Shown: positions 1-7,237, numbered from the stretch's first letter. The stretch: 9,811 nt of DNA from Bacteroidales bacterium (GCA_016707785.1 JADJGZ010000040.1:1-9811); one strand, 5' to 3'. Translations and numbers: made by a program. Notes: a model not told the origin generated them from the letters alone.

Positions 1-1
1 G

Positions 2-241
2 GAAACTGGTGATAGAATCTTGCAATATCAGCATAGTATAAGTTACAATCAACTAAAATCACTATATAAGTCCAAAGAAAATCTAGCAGATTCTTCTAAT
101 TCATTTAAAGATGCTATTGCATTAGTTGGAGGATTAACAGCTAATACATATGGCTTTATCATCACAGTTATTGTCTCTACAGCGTTTGGAGCTGCAGTGG
201 CACCCATACCAATTGCAGGGGCAATTGTAAGGTTTTATTGA
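2..241 (+). CDS. Hydrophobic segment, 3' part of a gene entering from the left; unknown function
   Basis: The frame is already open at base 2 (reading ETGDRILQYQ...), so this is probably the 3' part of a longer gene. The TTG at position 20 is the first possible start inside the window but need not be the real one. The N-terminal third is polar and basic. From about codon 35 (the IALVGGLTAN stretch) it becomes strongly hydrophobic and rich in Gly and Ala, ending GAIVRFY; this could be one membrane-spanning or membrane-inserting segment. The stop overlaps the next open frame by four bases (TTGA at 238-241). That overlap can mean translational coupling, but the lectin-like frame has no upstream ATG. 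A single-base indel joining both into one protein is therefore equally possible. I do not recognise the family of this segment. Confidence 0.45.
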   Translation, partial: ETGDRILQYQHSISYNQLKSLYKSKENLADSSNSFKDAIALVGGLTANTYGFIITVIVSTAFGAAVAPIPIAGAIVRFY

Positions 242-696
242 ATGCGGCAGCATATGTGTTATATCCAGGAAATAGTAATGCAGGTGAATTAACTCAGATA
301 CCTAATATTCCAAACAATCCAACAATAACTTTTCGTGGTCTTGAAACTGTTAGTGTTTCCGCAAAAAATATCTGGCCGTCAAGTTCCGTGGACGTTAAAA
401 TAGGAGGAGAGCATATTAATATTGCAACTGGAGCGTGGTGTCATGCCTCTAGTGGCCCTGAATTTGGTCTATTTGGCCCAAATGGGTTCAGTAGAATAGG
501 AGGCTCAGATGTTGTCTTACCTGGAACAAATGTTGGAGCTCTAATAGGAAGAATCAATAATGGTACACCATTCATAGTTGGTTCAACTCTCGATCTTATC
601 ACATCAGAATCAGGGATACTTGAATTTTCAATGAATGATGCTGCTGGACAATATTCTGATAATGTCGGAAGCTTAATTGTCAGTCTAAGAAGATAG
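238..696 (+). CDS. LecA/PA-IL-like lectin domain protein (possibly the C-terminal part of the upstream frame)
   Basis: The 152-residue frame ends in a domain resembling the PA-I galactophilic lectin (LecA) fold: all-beta, with GPNGFSRIGG at residues 80-89, GALIGRINNG at 100-109, and NDAAGQYSDN at 133-142 followed by VGSLIVSL at the very C terminus. In LecA the matching loop supplies calcium ligands Asp100, Thr104, Asn107 and Asn108. Here the equivalents read Asp, Gln, Asp and Asn, so a calcium site is plausible but altered. Sugar binding is inferred, not shown. The only initiation codon at the left end is TTG at 238, overlapping the upstream stop, and the only internal Met is near the C terminus. 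This suggests either unusual coupling or, more likely, a frameshift that separates the domain from its hydrophobic N-terminal part. Related domains occur in many bacterial proteins of unknown role. Confidence 0.55.
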   Translation: MNAAAYVLYPGNSNAGELTQIPNIPNNPTITFRGLETVSVSAKNIWPSSSVDVKIGGEHINIATGAWCHASSGPEFGLFGPNGFSRIGGSDVVLPGTNVGALIGRINNGTPFIVGSTLDLITSESGILEFSMNDAAGQYSDNVGSLIVSLRR

Positions 697-752
697 TGAA
701 AGATTGGTTTTAAATCTACGACCGTTTGAGCCAAGAATTGTTTCAATAAGGG

Positions 753-770
753 TTTGTAGACATCTACAAA
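753..770. repeat. Perfect 8-2-8 palindrome downstream of the lectin-like gene
   Basis: TTTGTAGA-CA-TCTACAAA is a perfect inverted repeat with a 2-base centre, 57 bp after the lectin-like stop codon, followed by TTTTG. The loop is too tight for a typical intrinsic terminator unless the inner pair opens, so it could be a weak terminator or a binding site for a dimeric protein. Confidence 0.45.
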
Positions 771-1080
771 TTTTGAATCAATAGAATTTCCCATGGACTA
801 TTGATTTTTATTGCGATTTTTTGTTATTACATTCAGCCATTAAGGTTTTCAGACCTCTAAAAAGCGGATTTTATGAGATATAATATCAATGCGCTGGTTT
901 TTAGATATTTAAATAAATTGGCTTAAACAGGCTATAAACCCCATGAATATTGAAAAAATAGAGGGATTTCATGTCAGATTGAAGAGTTTTTTATTAAAAA
1001 TAGGCAATTTATTAAGAAATAATGCTCATTTTGCACGTTTTCTTTACCAATATCCTCCAATATGATCCGAAATTGCCCAA

Positions 1081-1190
1081 TAATCAACCGCAATCAACCG
1101 TTATTGACCGTTATTGACCGTTATTGACCGTTATTGACCGTTATCGCCCACTATCGCCCGTTATCGCCCACTATCGCCCACTATCGCCCC
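1081..1190. repeat. Tandem array of eleven 10-bp units
   Basis: The region divides cleanly into eleven consecutive decamers. Two are of the type yAATCAACCG, four are identical TTATTGACCG units at 1101-1140, and five are YTATCGCCCN units at 1141-1190, the first three alternating TTATCGCCCA, CTATCGCCCG and TTATCGCCCA. The unit before, AATTGCCCAA at 1071-1080, looks like a decayed copy. A constant 10-bp period places every unit on nearly the same face of the helix, which suits cooperative protein binding. Simple slippage expansion would also produce such an array. It ends 125 bp from the integrase stop codon. No length variation or function can be read from one sequence. Confidence 0.9.
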
Positions 1191-1315
1191 AAATAAATCA
1201 TTTTTTTGTGCACTACTTGACACAACAAGGATATGTTATTACATTAATTAAAATAAAATTCAGTAATCAGTCTATTATTTTTACCCTATTTCTAGTCTGT
1301 TCATCGCTATACAAG

Positions 1316-2686
1316 CTATTTTAGTAAATCAATAGCATGTTTCTGTAGCTCAACTGATACATCATGGTACCTGCTAAAGGCTCTACTCCCTTGTACATGT
1401 CCACTCATCGAGCAAATTATATCAGAGTCAACCTTTCCGAAAAGGTTGCCAATAAATGTTCTTCTGGCAAGATGTGAGCTTGCAATATCACATAATCGTA
1501 CCTGCTCAGGTTCTCTGGTTAGCGGATTTAATCTTGTTACAATTCTGTCTAACCTAATATTCTCGTGGCTGAATAGCTCTTTCAGATAGTCATTATACCT
1601 CTGGTCGCTAATGAAAGGCAATAACATATTTCCTGGAAGATCATATCTGGAGATAATCTCCTTTGCTCTTTCTGATAGTGGTATTGTTACAGTTACAGGC
1701 TTCCCATCCTTAGTTTTTCTGGGAATATAGCTTAAAACCCCATTGTTAACATTTCCCTTTGTGAGTTTACACAAATCACCGATTCTTGCTCCCACATAGC
1801 ACTGAAACAAGAAAACATCACGGACCCTAGCCAGTTTTTCATTCTCAATACTTGCATGATAAAGCAAATCCCGCTCATCAAGTGTGATATAAACCGGAGT
1901 TCCATACACTTCTGCAGGTATTTCATAATCTTTGAATGGATATGTGTCAGTAATCCCTCTTTTCCTGGCATCATTCCAGAAGGTTCTGGTCATTTTCATG
2001 ATGCTATGGATAGTGTTTCGGCTGATTGGACTAAGAATCAATTCTTTGGAAGAGCGGCTTTTTGGCCGCAAACAGTTTTTCTTCAGATATGATTCAAACT
2101 GAGCCAATACATTAGGTGTAATGTTATTAAAACTAAAATGTGCCTTCTTGAAGGCTTCAAACCTTCTCCAGTGATTGATAGTAGTCTTCACATGTTTCTT
2201 CCTGCCGAATGAAAGACTGCAATTTTCTACATAATAATTAAAAGCCTGGAAGAAATCCAATTCATTTACTTCTGGCATTTTTTCAGCTTTACAACATATC
2301 TGTGCAAGTTTAGATTTCAAAACCTCCTTGTCTGGTGACTGGGTTGTACCTTCGAATATATCTTTAAGTTCTTTCTCAATATCAATCAGTTTGCCATTTA
2401 TAATGCTATAATTAACTTTTGTCCGCCCTTGATACCCTGAACTATTCTTTTTCACTCTTCCTGATAAAGAATCAAAATTAACACTGTCGATTTTATATCC
2501 GGTAAAATAGTTCAATCTCTGTCCTGCAAATCGAATATCTGCATATAAGGGCACCTTTTCGGTCCTTAGGCTTTCAATTCCATTTTTCCGCTGCTCAGAT
2601 CTAAATTTTAAACTGAATTTCATTGGTTGAGTAATTATGTCAAAAAAATGATTGAAACGATAAAAAGAATTACCAAAGATAATCAT
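1316..2686 (-). CDS. Tyrosine recombinase / site-specific integrase
   Basis: This 456-residue protein is a Bacteroidetes-type phage-integrase family recombinase that would cut and rejoin DNA at specific sites through a covalent 3'-phosphotyrosine. Residues 22-110 look like an N-terminal arm-binding domain and about 140-245 a SAM-like core-binding domain. About 265-450 is the catalytic domain. The full active-site set is visible: Arg301 (GARIGDL), a beta-hairpin Lys near 326 (RKTKDGK), His405-x-x-Arg408 (HLARR), His430 (SGH) and the nucleophile Tyr440 (FSRYHDV). Length is normal for the family. Two starts compete. ATG at 2686 has an AAAAAGG about 8 bases upstream. Met22 (ATG at 2623) begins MKFSLKF..., which resembles typical starts in this family, so it may be the true one. 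The gene is single, convergent with the lectin-like gene, and flanked by two different short-repeat arrays. Its element and target site are not identified. Confidence 0.92.
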   Translation of the reverse strand: MIIFGNSFYRFNHFFDIITQPMKFSLKFRSEQRKNGIESLRTEKVPLYADIRFAGQRLNYFTGYKIDSVNFDSLSGRVKKNSSGYQGRTKVNYSIINGKLIDIEKELKDIFEGTTQSPDKEVLKSKLAQICCKAEKMPEVNELDFFQAFNYYVENCSLSFGRKKHVKTTINHWRRFEAFKKAHFSFNNITPNVLAQFESYLKKNCLRPKSRSSKELILSPISRNTIHSIMKMTRTFWNDARKRGITDTYPFKDYEIPAEVYGTPVYITLDERDLLYHASIENEKLARVRDVFLFQCYVGARIGDLCKLTKGNVNNGVLSYIPRKTKDGKPVTVTIPLSERAKEIISRYDLPGNMLLPFISDQRYNDYLKELFSHENIRLDRIVTRLNPLTREPEQVRLCDIASSHLARRTFIGNLFGKVDSDIICSMSGHVQGSRAFSRYHDVSVELQKHAIDLLK

Positions 2687-2690
2687 TTAT

Positions 2691-2726
2691 CATACCTTTT
2701 TACATACCTTTTTACATACCTTTTTC
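2691..2726 (-). repeat. Three 12-bp direct repeats abutting the integrase start
   Basis: On the plus strand CATACCTTTTTA occurs at 2691-2702 and 2703-2714, and CATACCTTTTTC at 2715-2726. On the integrase mRNA strand each unit reads AAAAAGGTATG, and the first two are followed by TAA, giving two AUG-UAA start-stop pairs. The third AUG opens a seven-codon frame. The last AAAAAGG sits about 8 bases before the ATG at 2686, so the array may shape translation start of the integrase or be an operator or arm-type binding site. Confidence 0.8.
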
Positions 2727-2831
2727 AAAAAACGAAATAAAATGACAAAAAATTGCGATAGTGTATATAATTGATTTTATGATGTTTACAAAATTTTAAA
2801 AAACAAGAAAAAATCATATAAAACGGCTTTT

Positions 2832-2850
2832 GTGACCCTGTCGGGGTCAC
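2832..2850. repeat. GC-rich hairpin, candidate terminator part or integration-site relic
   Basis: GTGACCC-TGTCG-GGGTCAC forms a perfect 7-bp stem with a 5-base loop in an otherwise AT-rich region. It lies about 145 bp from the integrase start and 6 bp before the terminator hairpin. A GC-rich conserved-looking block followed by a terminator next to an integrase resembles the attachment-site arrangement at RNA gene ends, but I cannot identify a tRNA end here and found no second copy in the window. Confidence 0.5.
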
Positions 2851-2856
2851 TTATTT

Positions 2857-2884
2857 AAAAAGCTGCCATATGGCGGCTTTTTTA
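2857..2884. terminator. Rho-independent terminator-like hairpin, best in the + direction
   Basis: The stem pairs AAAAAGCTGCC (2857-2867) with GGCGGCTTTTT (2872-2882) around ATAT, with one G-T wobble. In the plus direction it is followed by TTATTTTTA, a good U-tract. On the minus strand a shorter T-run also follows, so it could work in both directions. Confidence 0.7.
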
Positions 2885-3117
2885 TTTTTAATCATAAACT
2901 ATCTAACATTCAAGAAAAGTAATCATCTGCCTCTGGTTCTCAGATTTCAATATACAGGAGTTAGAACAGGAGAATTGTATTCCATATTTAGATAATTCAA
3001 CTGGCCTCCCTACCAGTATTTATCTACCTGAAAAATCTTAATTTAGTCAACCGGACAGGCTTTTGATTCTTTGGAAAAGTATTTTTAGCCAGTGTCTCAA
3101 ATTATTGCATAAATCTG

Positions 3118-3744
3118 TTGGAAAATCAACCAACTATGGATCCTATTGTTAATCAAACTGATATAGATAAACTTACCAAGGTTGATGACATTTTTGCGAC
3201 CATAAATGCTAAATATGGTTCACCTCCTAATTGGAACAGACCTCAAGGATTTATCACGCTGTGCAAGATTATCCTGGAACAACAGGTGAGTTTACAATCC
3301 GCAAATGCTCATTTCAATAAGCTCAATACTTATATACCTGACTTTATCCCGGAAGAAATATTAAAACTTTCTGATGATCAGATGCGAGTGTGCCAAATCA
3401 GCAGACAGAAATCCAGGTATTTAAAGGAACTTTCAAAGGCTATATTAGATCGCAAGCTTGAATTAGAAAAATTACCAGGCTTAACCCAGTCTGAAGTTAG
3501 AACAAAACTAAAGGAAATCAAGGGTATTGGTGATTGGACAGCAGATATCTACCTGATGTTCTGTTTGCAGGCAAAAGACATTTTCCCTTCCGGGGATATT
3601 GCTGTCGTTAAAACAATTATGGAACTCACAACTGCCCAAACAAAAGATGAAATACTTGAATGTGCAGAAAAGTGGAAACCATTTCGTTCTCTTGCTACCT
3701 ATTTTTTGTGGCATTATTATCTATGCAAACGAGGAAGGTCTTGA
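3118..3744 (+). CDS. HhH-GPD DNA glycosylase, DNA-3-methyladenine glycosylase II (AlkA-like)
   Basis: This 208-residue protein belongs to the helix-hairpin-helix GPD superfamily of base-excision repair glycosylases, which flip out damaged (typically alkylated) bases and cut the N-glycosidic bond. Visible marks are the early EQQVS motif at residues 54-58, the helix-hairpin-helix IKGIGDWTAD at 134-143, and the GPD-loop aspartate Asp160 in FPSGD, the expected catalytic residue. The length matches the short form without the N-terminal domain of E. coli AlkA. No iron-sulphur cysteine cluster of the MutY/Nth kind is seen, which favours the AlkA subfamily. The start is uncertain: TTG at 3118 or ATG at 3136, six codons later. 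I favour the ATG slightly. It stands alone between the integrase intergenic region and the adhesin. Its exact substrate range cannot be read from sequence. Confidence 0.88.
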   Translation: MENQPTMDPIVNQTDIDKLTKVDDIFATINAKYGSPPNWNRPQGFITLCKIILEQQVSLQSANAHFNKLNTYIPDFIPEEILKLSDDQMRVCQISRQKSRYLKELSKAILDRKLELEKLPGLTQSEVRTKLKEIKGIGDWTADIYLMFCLQAKDIFPSGDIAVVKTIMELTTAQTKDEILECAEKWKPFRSLATYFLWHYYLCKRGRS

Positions 3745-3758
3745 TTAACCTTAATCAA
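3741..3758. repeat. Perfect 8-2-8 palindrome overlapping the glycosylase stop codon
   Basis: TTGATTAA-CC-TTAATCAA is a perfect inverted repeat whose left arm contains the glycosylase stop codon TGA. No T-run follows, so it is a poor intrinsic terminator. It has the same geometry as the palindrome at 753-770 but a different sequence. Confidence 0.5.
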
Positions 3759-3879
3759 AGCAATTAATAAAATTTACTTCGAATGATTCTCAAATACTAT
3801 TGCAGTAGATGATCAGCATGGTGATACAAAATGAATAACTTATAATTTTTTTTAATAACCCGAAAACCCAATTAATACC

Positions 3880-3887
3880 TAATTTTG
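3880..3887 (+). promoter_or_regulatory. Candidate Bacteroidetes -7 promoter element for the adhesin gene
   Basis: TAATTTTG matches the Bacteroidetes -7 consensus TAnnTTTG about 70 bp before the adhesin ATG, which would leave a leader of about 60 bases. A matching TTTG-like -33 element is not visible at the expected distance, so the call is weak. Confidence 0.3.
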
Positions 3888-3956
3888 TTATTATCACAGC
3901 AATCTCAGGCAACCTTTTAATATTGCCGTGTTATACTCTCTTACACCTGCCTTAAC

Positions 3957-6392
3957 ATGCGAACTTTTACCAGACTGATCCTCCCATTTCTGGTGATACT
4001 GATGCTTGCCAATAAGGGTTTCTCCCAAATGGTAATCAATAGTACCGTTACCCCTGATGATCTGGTCCAAACCCTTGTTGGGACCGGGATATCTTATAGT
4101 AACGTGACCTTTAACGGGGGTAATATTGCCAGGGGAACGTTCTCAGGACCTAGCAATATTGGTATTGCTTCAGGGGTGGTTTTGGCAACAGGGAATGTAA
4201 ATTCAATTCCGAATCCACCAAATGGAGGCATGGGAGGATCTGGCACATCTGCTGTACAGAATGACCCGGATATGAATGCTATTTGCGGGGTTAACACAAA
4301 TAATGGGAGTATCCTCGAATTTGACTTCATTCCTCAAGGTACACAACTCTCTTTCAATTACGTATTCACTTCAGAAGAATATGCAACCTATGCCCCACCC
4401 TGCAATTCACCCTATAATGATGGCTTTGGTTTCTTTATCAGCGGACCTGGCTTATCAGGGCCTTATTCCAATAGCTCTGTCAATATCGCATTGATTCCTT
4501 CTACAACTGTCCCGGTATCTATTAATAATGTCAACTGTGTAACTAATTCCGACTATTATATCACAAATTATGCTGGCTCTGGCGGGTGCTCTGGTTGCGG
4601 AAGCACTGGGAAAATTACAGACCCTAATTTTGTGTTTAATGCATATACGACTGTATTTCAGGCTACTGTTACCGTTGTTGCCTGTACTACCTATCACATT
4701 AAACTTGCTGTAGCAAATGCTGACGATCAATCTCTCAATACTGGTGTTTTTCTGCAGGAAAGCAGTTTTTCCAGTAATCCGATAGATGTAACAACAACTT
4801 ATTCGAACCCTTTGATTGATACCACCATGGTTGAAGGCTGCAATTCAGCACTGATCACCTTTGGTATCGATTCCATTCCCACTTTACCGGTTATTATTCC
4901 GCTAACCTATGCAGGCACAGCCTTGAATGGCATTGATTATCCGAACCTTCCGGCAAACCTGGTAATTCCTGCGGGAAGTCAGACAGCATCAATTAATGTA
5001 ATTCCTATCAACGATGGGATCAACGAAGGACAGGAAACGCTCGAAATTACTTACTCTAACGTTACCTGTAGTGGATCTCAGAATCAAACCTCCATTTTCT
5101 ATATCAATGACTATCCTGTTCTGCAGGCATTAGCACCTAATGACCTGACAGTAAACTGCAACCAGGTCACCAATCTCACAGTCCTCCATAATGGAGGTAC
5201 TGAGCCCTATCACTACCTTTGGAGTACCGGTGATACTGTTGCCGGGATATCCGTAAGCCCGGCCAATACCACTACCTATTATGTAACCATAAGCGACGGA
5301 TGTGGCTCAGTTTCAAATGACAGTGTGAAAATAACGGTCATTACACCCCTTGTTGAAGCCGGACCCTCAGGCAGCACTTGCTCTTCCTCACCTATTACTT
5401 TTTCGGGTAATGCCCTGAACTATAATCCAGGATCCATCAGCTGGACACATACCGGTATAGGCTCACTTTCCGGACAAACTTCCTTATCACCCACTTACAC
5501 GCCCGGAACCAATGAACAGGGTTTGATATGGATAAAACTAACCATCGAAGGACTGGGCGGTTGTGCAGGGCATTTCTACTCTGACAGTCTCAGTTTGCAG
5601 ATTGACCCTCCTCCCACCGCCAATGCCGGCCCCGATGATGATATGTGCCAGGTGGATACCTATACCCTTGCTGCACTGGCCACTGATTATGATGCAGCTA
5701 CCCTTACCTGGACTGAAAATGGTCCGGGTACACTTACCGGTGGCACAACTCTTACACCTACCTATACCCCCATTCCCGGTGAGATGGGCAATGTGGTTTT
5801 CACCCTTACAGTCAATGGCACCGGTTCCTGCGCTTCCCAGCAAGCCACCGACCAGATGATCCTTACGGTGAACCCTCCACCCTTTGTGCTGGCAGGGCCA
5901 TCTGCTTCCATCTGTGCAGGAAGTACTTATACCCTTAATAACTCCATGGCCAATTTCTGCCAGGCATTACTCTGGACGACCAGTGGTACTGGCACCTTCG
6001 GCGACCCCACCAGCATTCACCCTGTATATACCCCATCTGCTGCGGATATTGCAGCCGGTTCAGTCATTCTTAGTTTCCGTGGGGATGGTTCACTCAGTTG
6101 TAATGCTATTCAGTCCACTGACCAGCTTACCCTGACCATCAATCCCAAGCCTTTTGCCGATGCCGGTCTCGACGACAACACCTGCCAGGGGATGAACTAT
6201 ACCGTTTCAGGGGCTTCTGCTTTAAACACAACAGCTTCGGGTGTGCTTTGGACAGAGAATGGAGCCGGATCGCTGATCAATAATAATACCCTTACACCCA
6301 CTTATGTACCTGCCTTTTGTGAAACCGGCACTGTTACCCTCACCCTTACCGTATCAGGTGCTTTGAATGTGCCGGGAAATAATCTCTGTTGA
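3957..6392 (+). CDS. Giant secreted adhesin, N-terminal part: choice-of-anchor L, Calx-beta-like and Ig-like repeats
   Basis: The first 811 codons of a surface protein. Residues 1-23 are a signal peptide (basic start, hydrophobic core, cleavage near GFS-Q). Residues 26-272 match the choice-of-anchor L domain, with the hallmark FTSEEYATY at 138-146 and NDGFGFFISGPG at 154-165. About 275-387 is Calx-beta-like (YAGTALNGIDY, NEGQETLEI), about 390-464 an Ig/PKD-like module. From 465 a tandem series of about 89-residue Ig-like repeats begins at about 465, 553, 642 and 732. The first three repeats each hold two Cys 61-62 residues apart (475/536, 564/625, 653/715), probably one disulphide per repeat. 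Export by Sec and probably T9SS is inferred from family; the sorting domain is not in the window. The TGA at 6390-6392 is not the natural end: repeat 4 is cut, and the protein continues in other frames to the window edge. Confidence 0.88.
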   Translation: MRTFTRLILPFLVILMLANKGFSQMVINSTVTPDDLVQTLVGTGISYSNVTFNGGNIARGTFSGPSNIGIASGVVLATGNVNSIPNPPNGGMGGSGTSAVQNDPDMNAICGVNTNNGSILEFDFIPQGTQLSFNYVFTSEEYATYAPPCNSPYNDGFGFFISGPGLSGPYSNSSVNIALIPSTTVPVSINNVNCVTNSDYYITNYAGSGGCSGCGSTGKITDPNFVFNAYTTVFQATVTVVACTTYHIKLAVANADDQSLNTGVFLQESSFSSNPIDVTTTYSNPLIDTTMVEGCNSALITFGIDSIPTLPVIIPLTYAGTALNGIDYPNLPANLVIPAGSQTASINVIPINDGINEGQETLEITYSNVTCSGSQNQTSIFYINDYPVLQALAPNDLTVNCNQVTNLTVLHNGGTEPYHYLWSTGDTVAGISVSPANTTTYYVTISDGCGSVSNDSVKITVITPLVEAGPSGSTCSSSPITFSGNALNYNPGSISWTHTGIGSLSGQTSLSPTYTPGTNEQGLIWIKLTIEGLGGCAGHFYSDSLSLQIDPPPTANAGPDDDMCQVDTYTLAALATDYDAATLTWTENGPGTLTGGTTLTPTYTPIPGEMGNVVFTLTVNGTGSCASQQATDQMILTVNPPPFVLAGPSASICAGSTYTLNNSMANFCQALLWTTSGTGTFGDPTSIHPVYTPSAADIAAGSVILSFRGDGSLSCNAIQSTDQLTLTINPKPFADAGLDDNTCQGMNYTVSGASALNTTASGVLWTENGAGSLINNNTLTPTYVPAFCETGTVTLTLTVSGALNVPGNNLC

Positions 6393-6646
6393 TGACCGCC
6401 GCTCACTTTACCCCTTTGCCCGATGTGGCTGCAGGCACCGATGCCACCATTTGTGCGGCCGGGACCTACACCCTGTCCGGCACCCAGCAGTTCTGTTCAC
6501 TGCTTACCTGGAGCAGCTCTGGTGACGGGACTTTTAGCAACCCCAATCTGGCAAATGCAGTATATACGCCCGGAGTAAACGATATTGCTATTGGAAGCGT
6601 TACCCTCACCCTGACAGGACAAGGGATGGGACCTGTAATTCAATGA
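6389..6646 (+). pseudogene. Adhesin continuation, Ig-like repeat 5 (frameshifted fragment)
   Basis: After the shift near 6380-6395 the protein continues in the frame starting at 6389. From PLPDVAAGTD it gives a full repeat: Cys in ATICAAGTYTLSG, the core Trp in LLTWSSSGDGTF, then YTPG and the strand GSVTLTLTGQG. It ends at an artificial TGA (6644-6646). The expected next residues (NDADALTL) are found immediately after in the +2 frame. The TTG at 6389 and other starts here are not natural initiation sites; this is the same gene as the upstream part. Confidence 0.75.
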
Positions 6647-7237
6647 ATGATGCAGATGCCCTCACCTTACCATCGATCCCATACCTACTACAGTGCCAGT
6701 CCCGATGATGCCTTCTGCGTGCTGAACCCCATAACGTTACCGGAGCTGTGGCCACCAACTTCTCATCCTACCAATGGTTGCAGGAGATGGTACCTTAATA
6801 ACAACACCCTGCTTTCCCCCACCTATATGCCTGGCAACCTGGATTTCAATGCAGGAAGCGTCACCCTCACCTTTGCAGTGCAGGGAAGGCTTTCCTGTTC
6901 AGCACAGACAGTGACCGATACAAGGGTTTTTGCTGTTTCACCTTTTCCTGTGGTTAATGCAGGGTCTGATAACTTTATCTGCAGCAATACCACCCAGTTT
7001 ACCCTTGCCGGGATTGGGAATAATTATGATATTACCAATATCCAATGGACTTTTGTGGGAGGAGATGGTTTTCTGAGTAATCCCAACATTCTGAACCCCA
7101 CCTATTTTGCCGGTCCTATCGACCTGAGCACAGTAAACCGCACCATCACCTTTACCCTTACCCTGGAAGGGAATGGGCAGTGCGCTGGAACATTTGTGAA
7201 TGACCAGGTCTTGCTCCAGATTGATCCCACCCCGTGA
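6647..7237 (+). pseudogene. Adhesin continuation, Ig-like repeats 6 and 7 (frameshifted fragment)
   Basis: This 196-codon open frame carries repeat 7 completely (VVNAGSDNFICSN, IQWTFVGGDGF, LNPTYFAG, TFTLTLEGNGQCAG, VLLQIDP) and repeat 6 in pieces. Near 6646-6697 the expected residues pass through three frames (NDADALTL, then TIDPIPTTVP, then SPDDAFCV). Between about 6742 and 6795 the repeat core (AVATNFSSYQWL, then GDGTL) lies in the other two frames before returning at NNNTLLSPTYMPG. Such paired indels keep the frame open yet scramble about 20 residues. The TGA at 7235-7237 again interrupts an expected continuation, so the first ATG at 6647 is not a real start. Confidence 0.72.

Larger units (their letters stand above)
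697..1315. other. AT-rich intergenic region with a palindrome and a 10-bp repeat array
   Basis: No convincing gene lies between the lectin-like frame and the integrase stop codon. The region holds a perfect 8-2-8 palindrome at 753-770 and the decanucleotide array at 1081-1190. The rest is AT-rich. A 40-codon frame starting at ATG 943 and ending at 1065 exists but has no recognisable ribosome binding site or homology. A 66-codon frame starting at 1124 is written largely by the repeat units themselves. No tRNA or other structured RNA was recognised. Confidence 0.6.
2687..3117. other. Divergent intergenic region between integrase and DNA glycosylase
   Basis: The region contains, in order, three 12-bp direct repeats, an AT-rich stretch of about 95 bp, a GC-rich hairpin, a strong terminator-like hairpin, and about 230 bp of unremarkable AT-rich DNA up to the glycosylase start. 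It must hold promoters for both divergent genes, but I could not find a convincing TTTG-N19-TAnnTTTG pair for either. A terminator pointing right makes no sense for two divergent genes unless a plus-strand transcript starts nearby or the terminator predates insertion of the integrase DNA. No tRNA gene was recognised. Confidence 0.55.

Noticed and set aside
943..1065. 40-codon plus-strand frame beginning MNIEKIEGFH
   Set aside because: Too short and isolated, with no clear ribosome binding site, no recognised family, and common chance occurrence in AT-rich DNA.
1081..1190. CRISPR array
   Set aside because: Units are 10 bp and directly adjacent with no spacers, and no cas genes are present.
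1124..1324. 66-codon plus-strand frame starting in the decamer array
   Set aside because: Its N-terminal part is just the 10-bp units translated in three phases (RYRPLSP-like repeats), the rest is AT-rich low-complexity sequence, and it runs into the integrase 3' end. No gene-like features.
1732..2092. Overlapping frames inside the integrase on both strands
   Set aside because: They lie wholly within an intact recombinase whose catalytic residues and domain order fix the frame.
2824..2884. tRNA gene or tRNA 3' end as the integration site
   Set aside because: No cloverleaf, no T-arm GTTCRA motif and no anticodon arm could be folded. The GC-rich block is kept only as a hairpin and possible scar.
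5538..5843. Minus-strand and alternate-frame open frames across the adhesin repeats, such as 101 codons at 5538-5843 and 98 codons at 5563-5859
   Set aside because: They are antisense or out-of-frame readings of Thr/Pro/Gly-rich repeat sequence whose true frame is clear from the domain matches.
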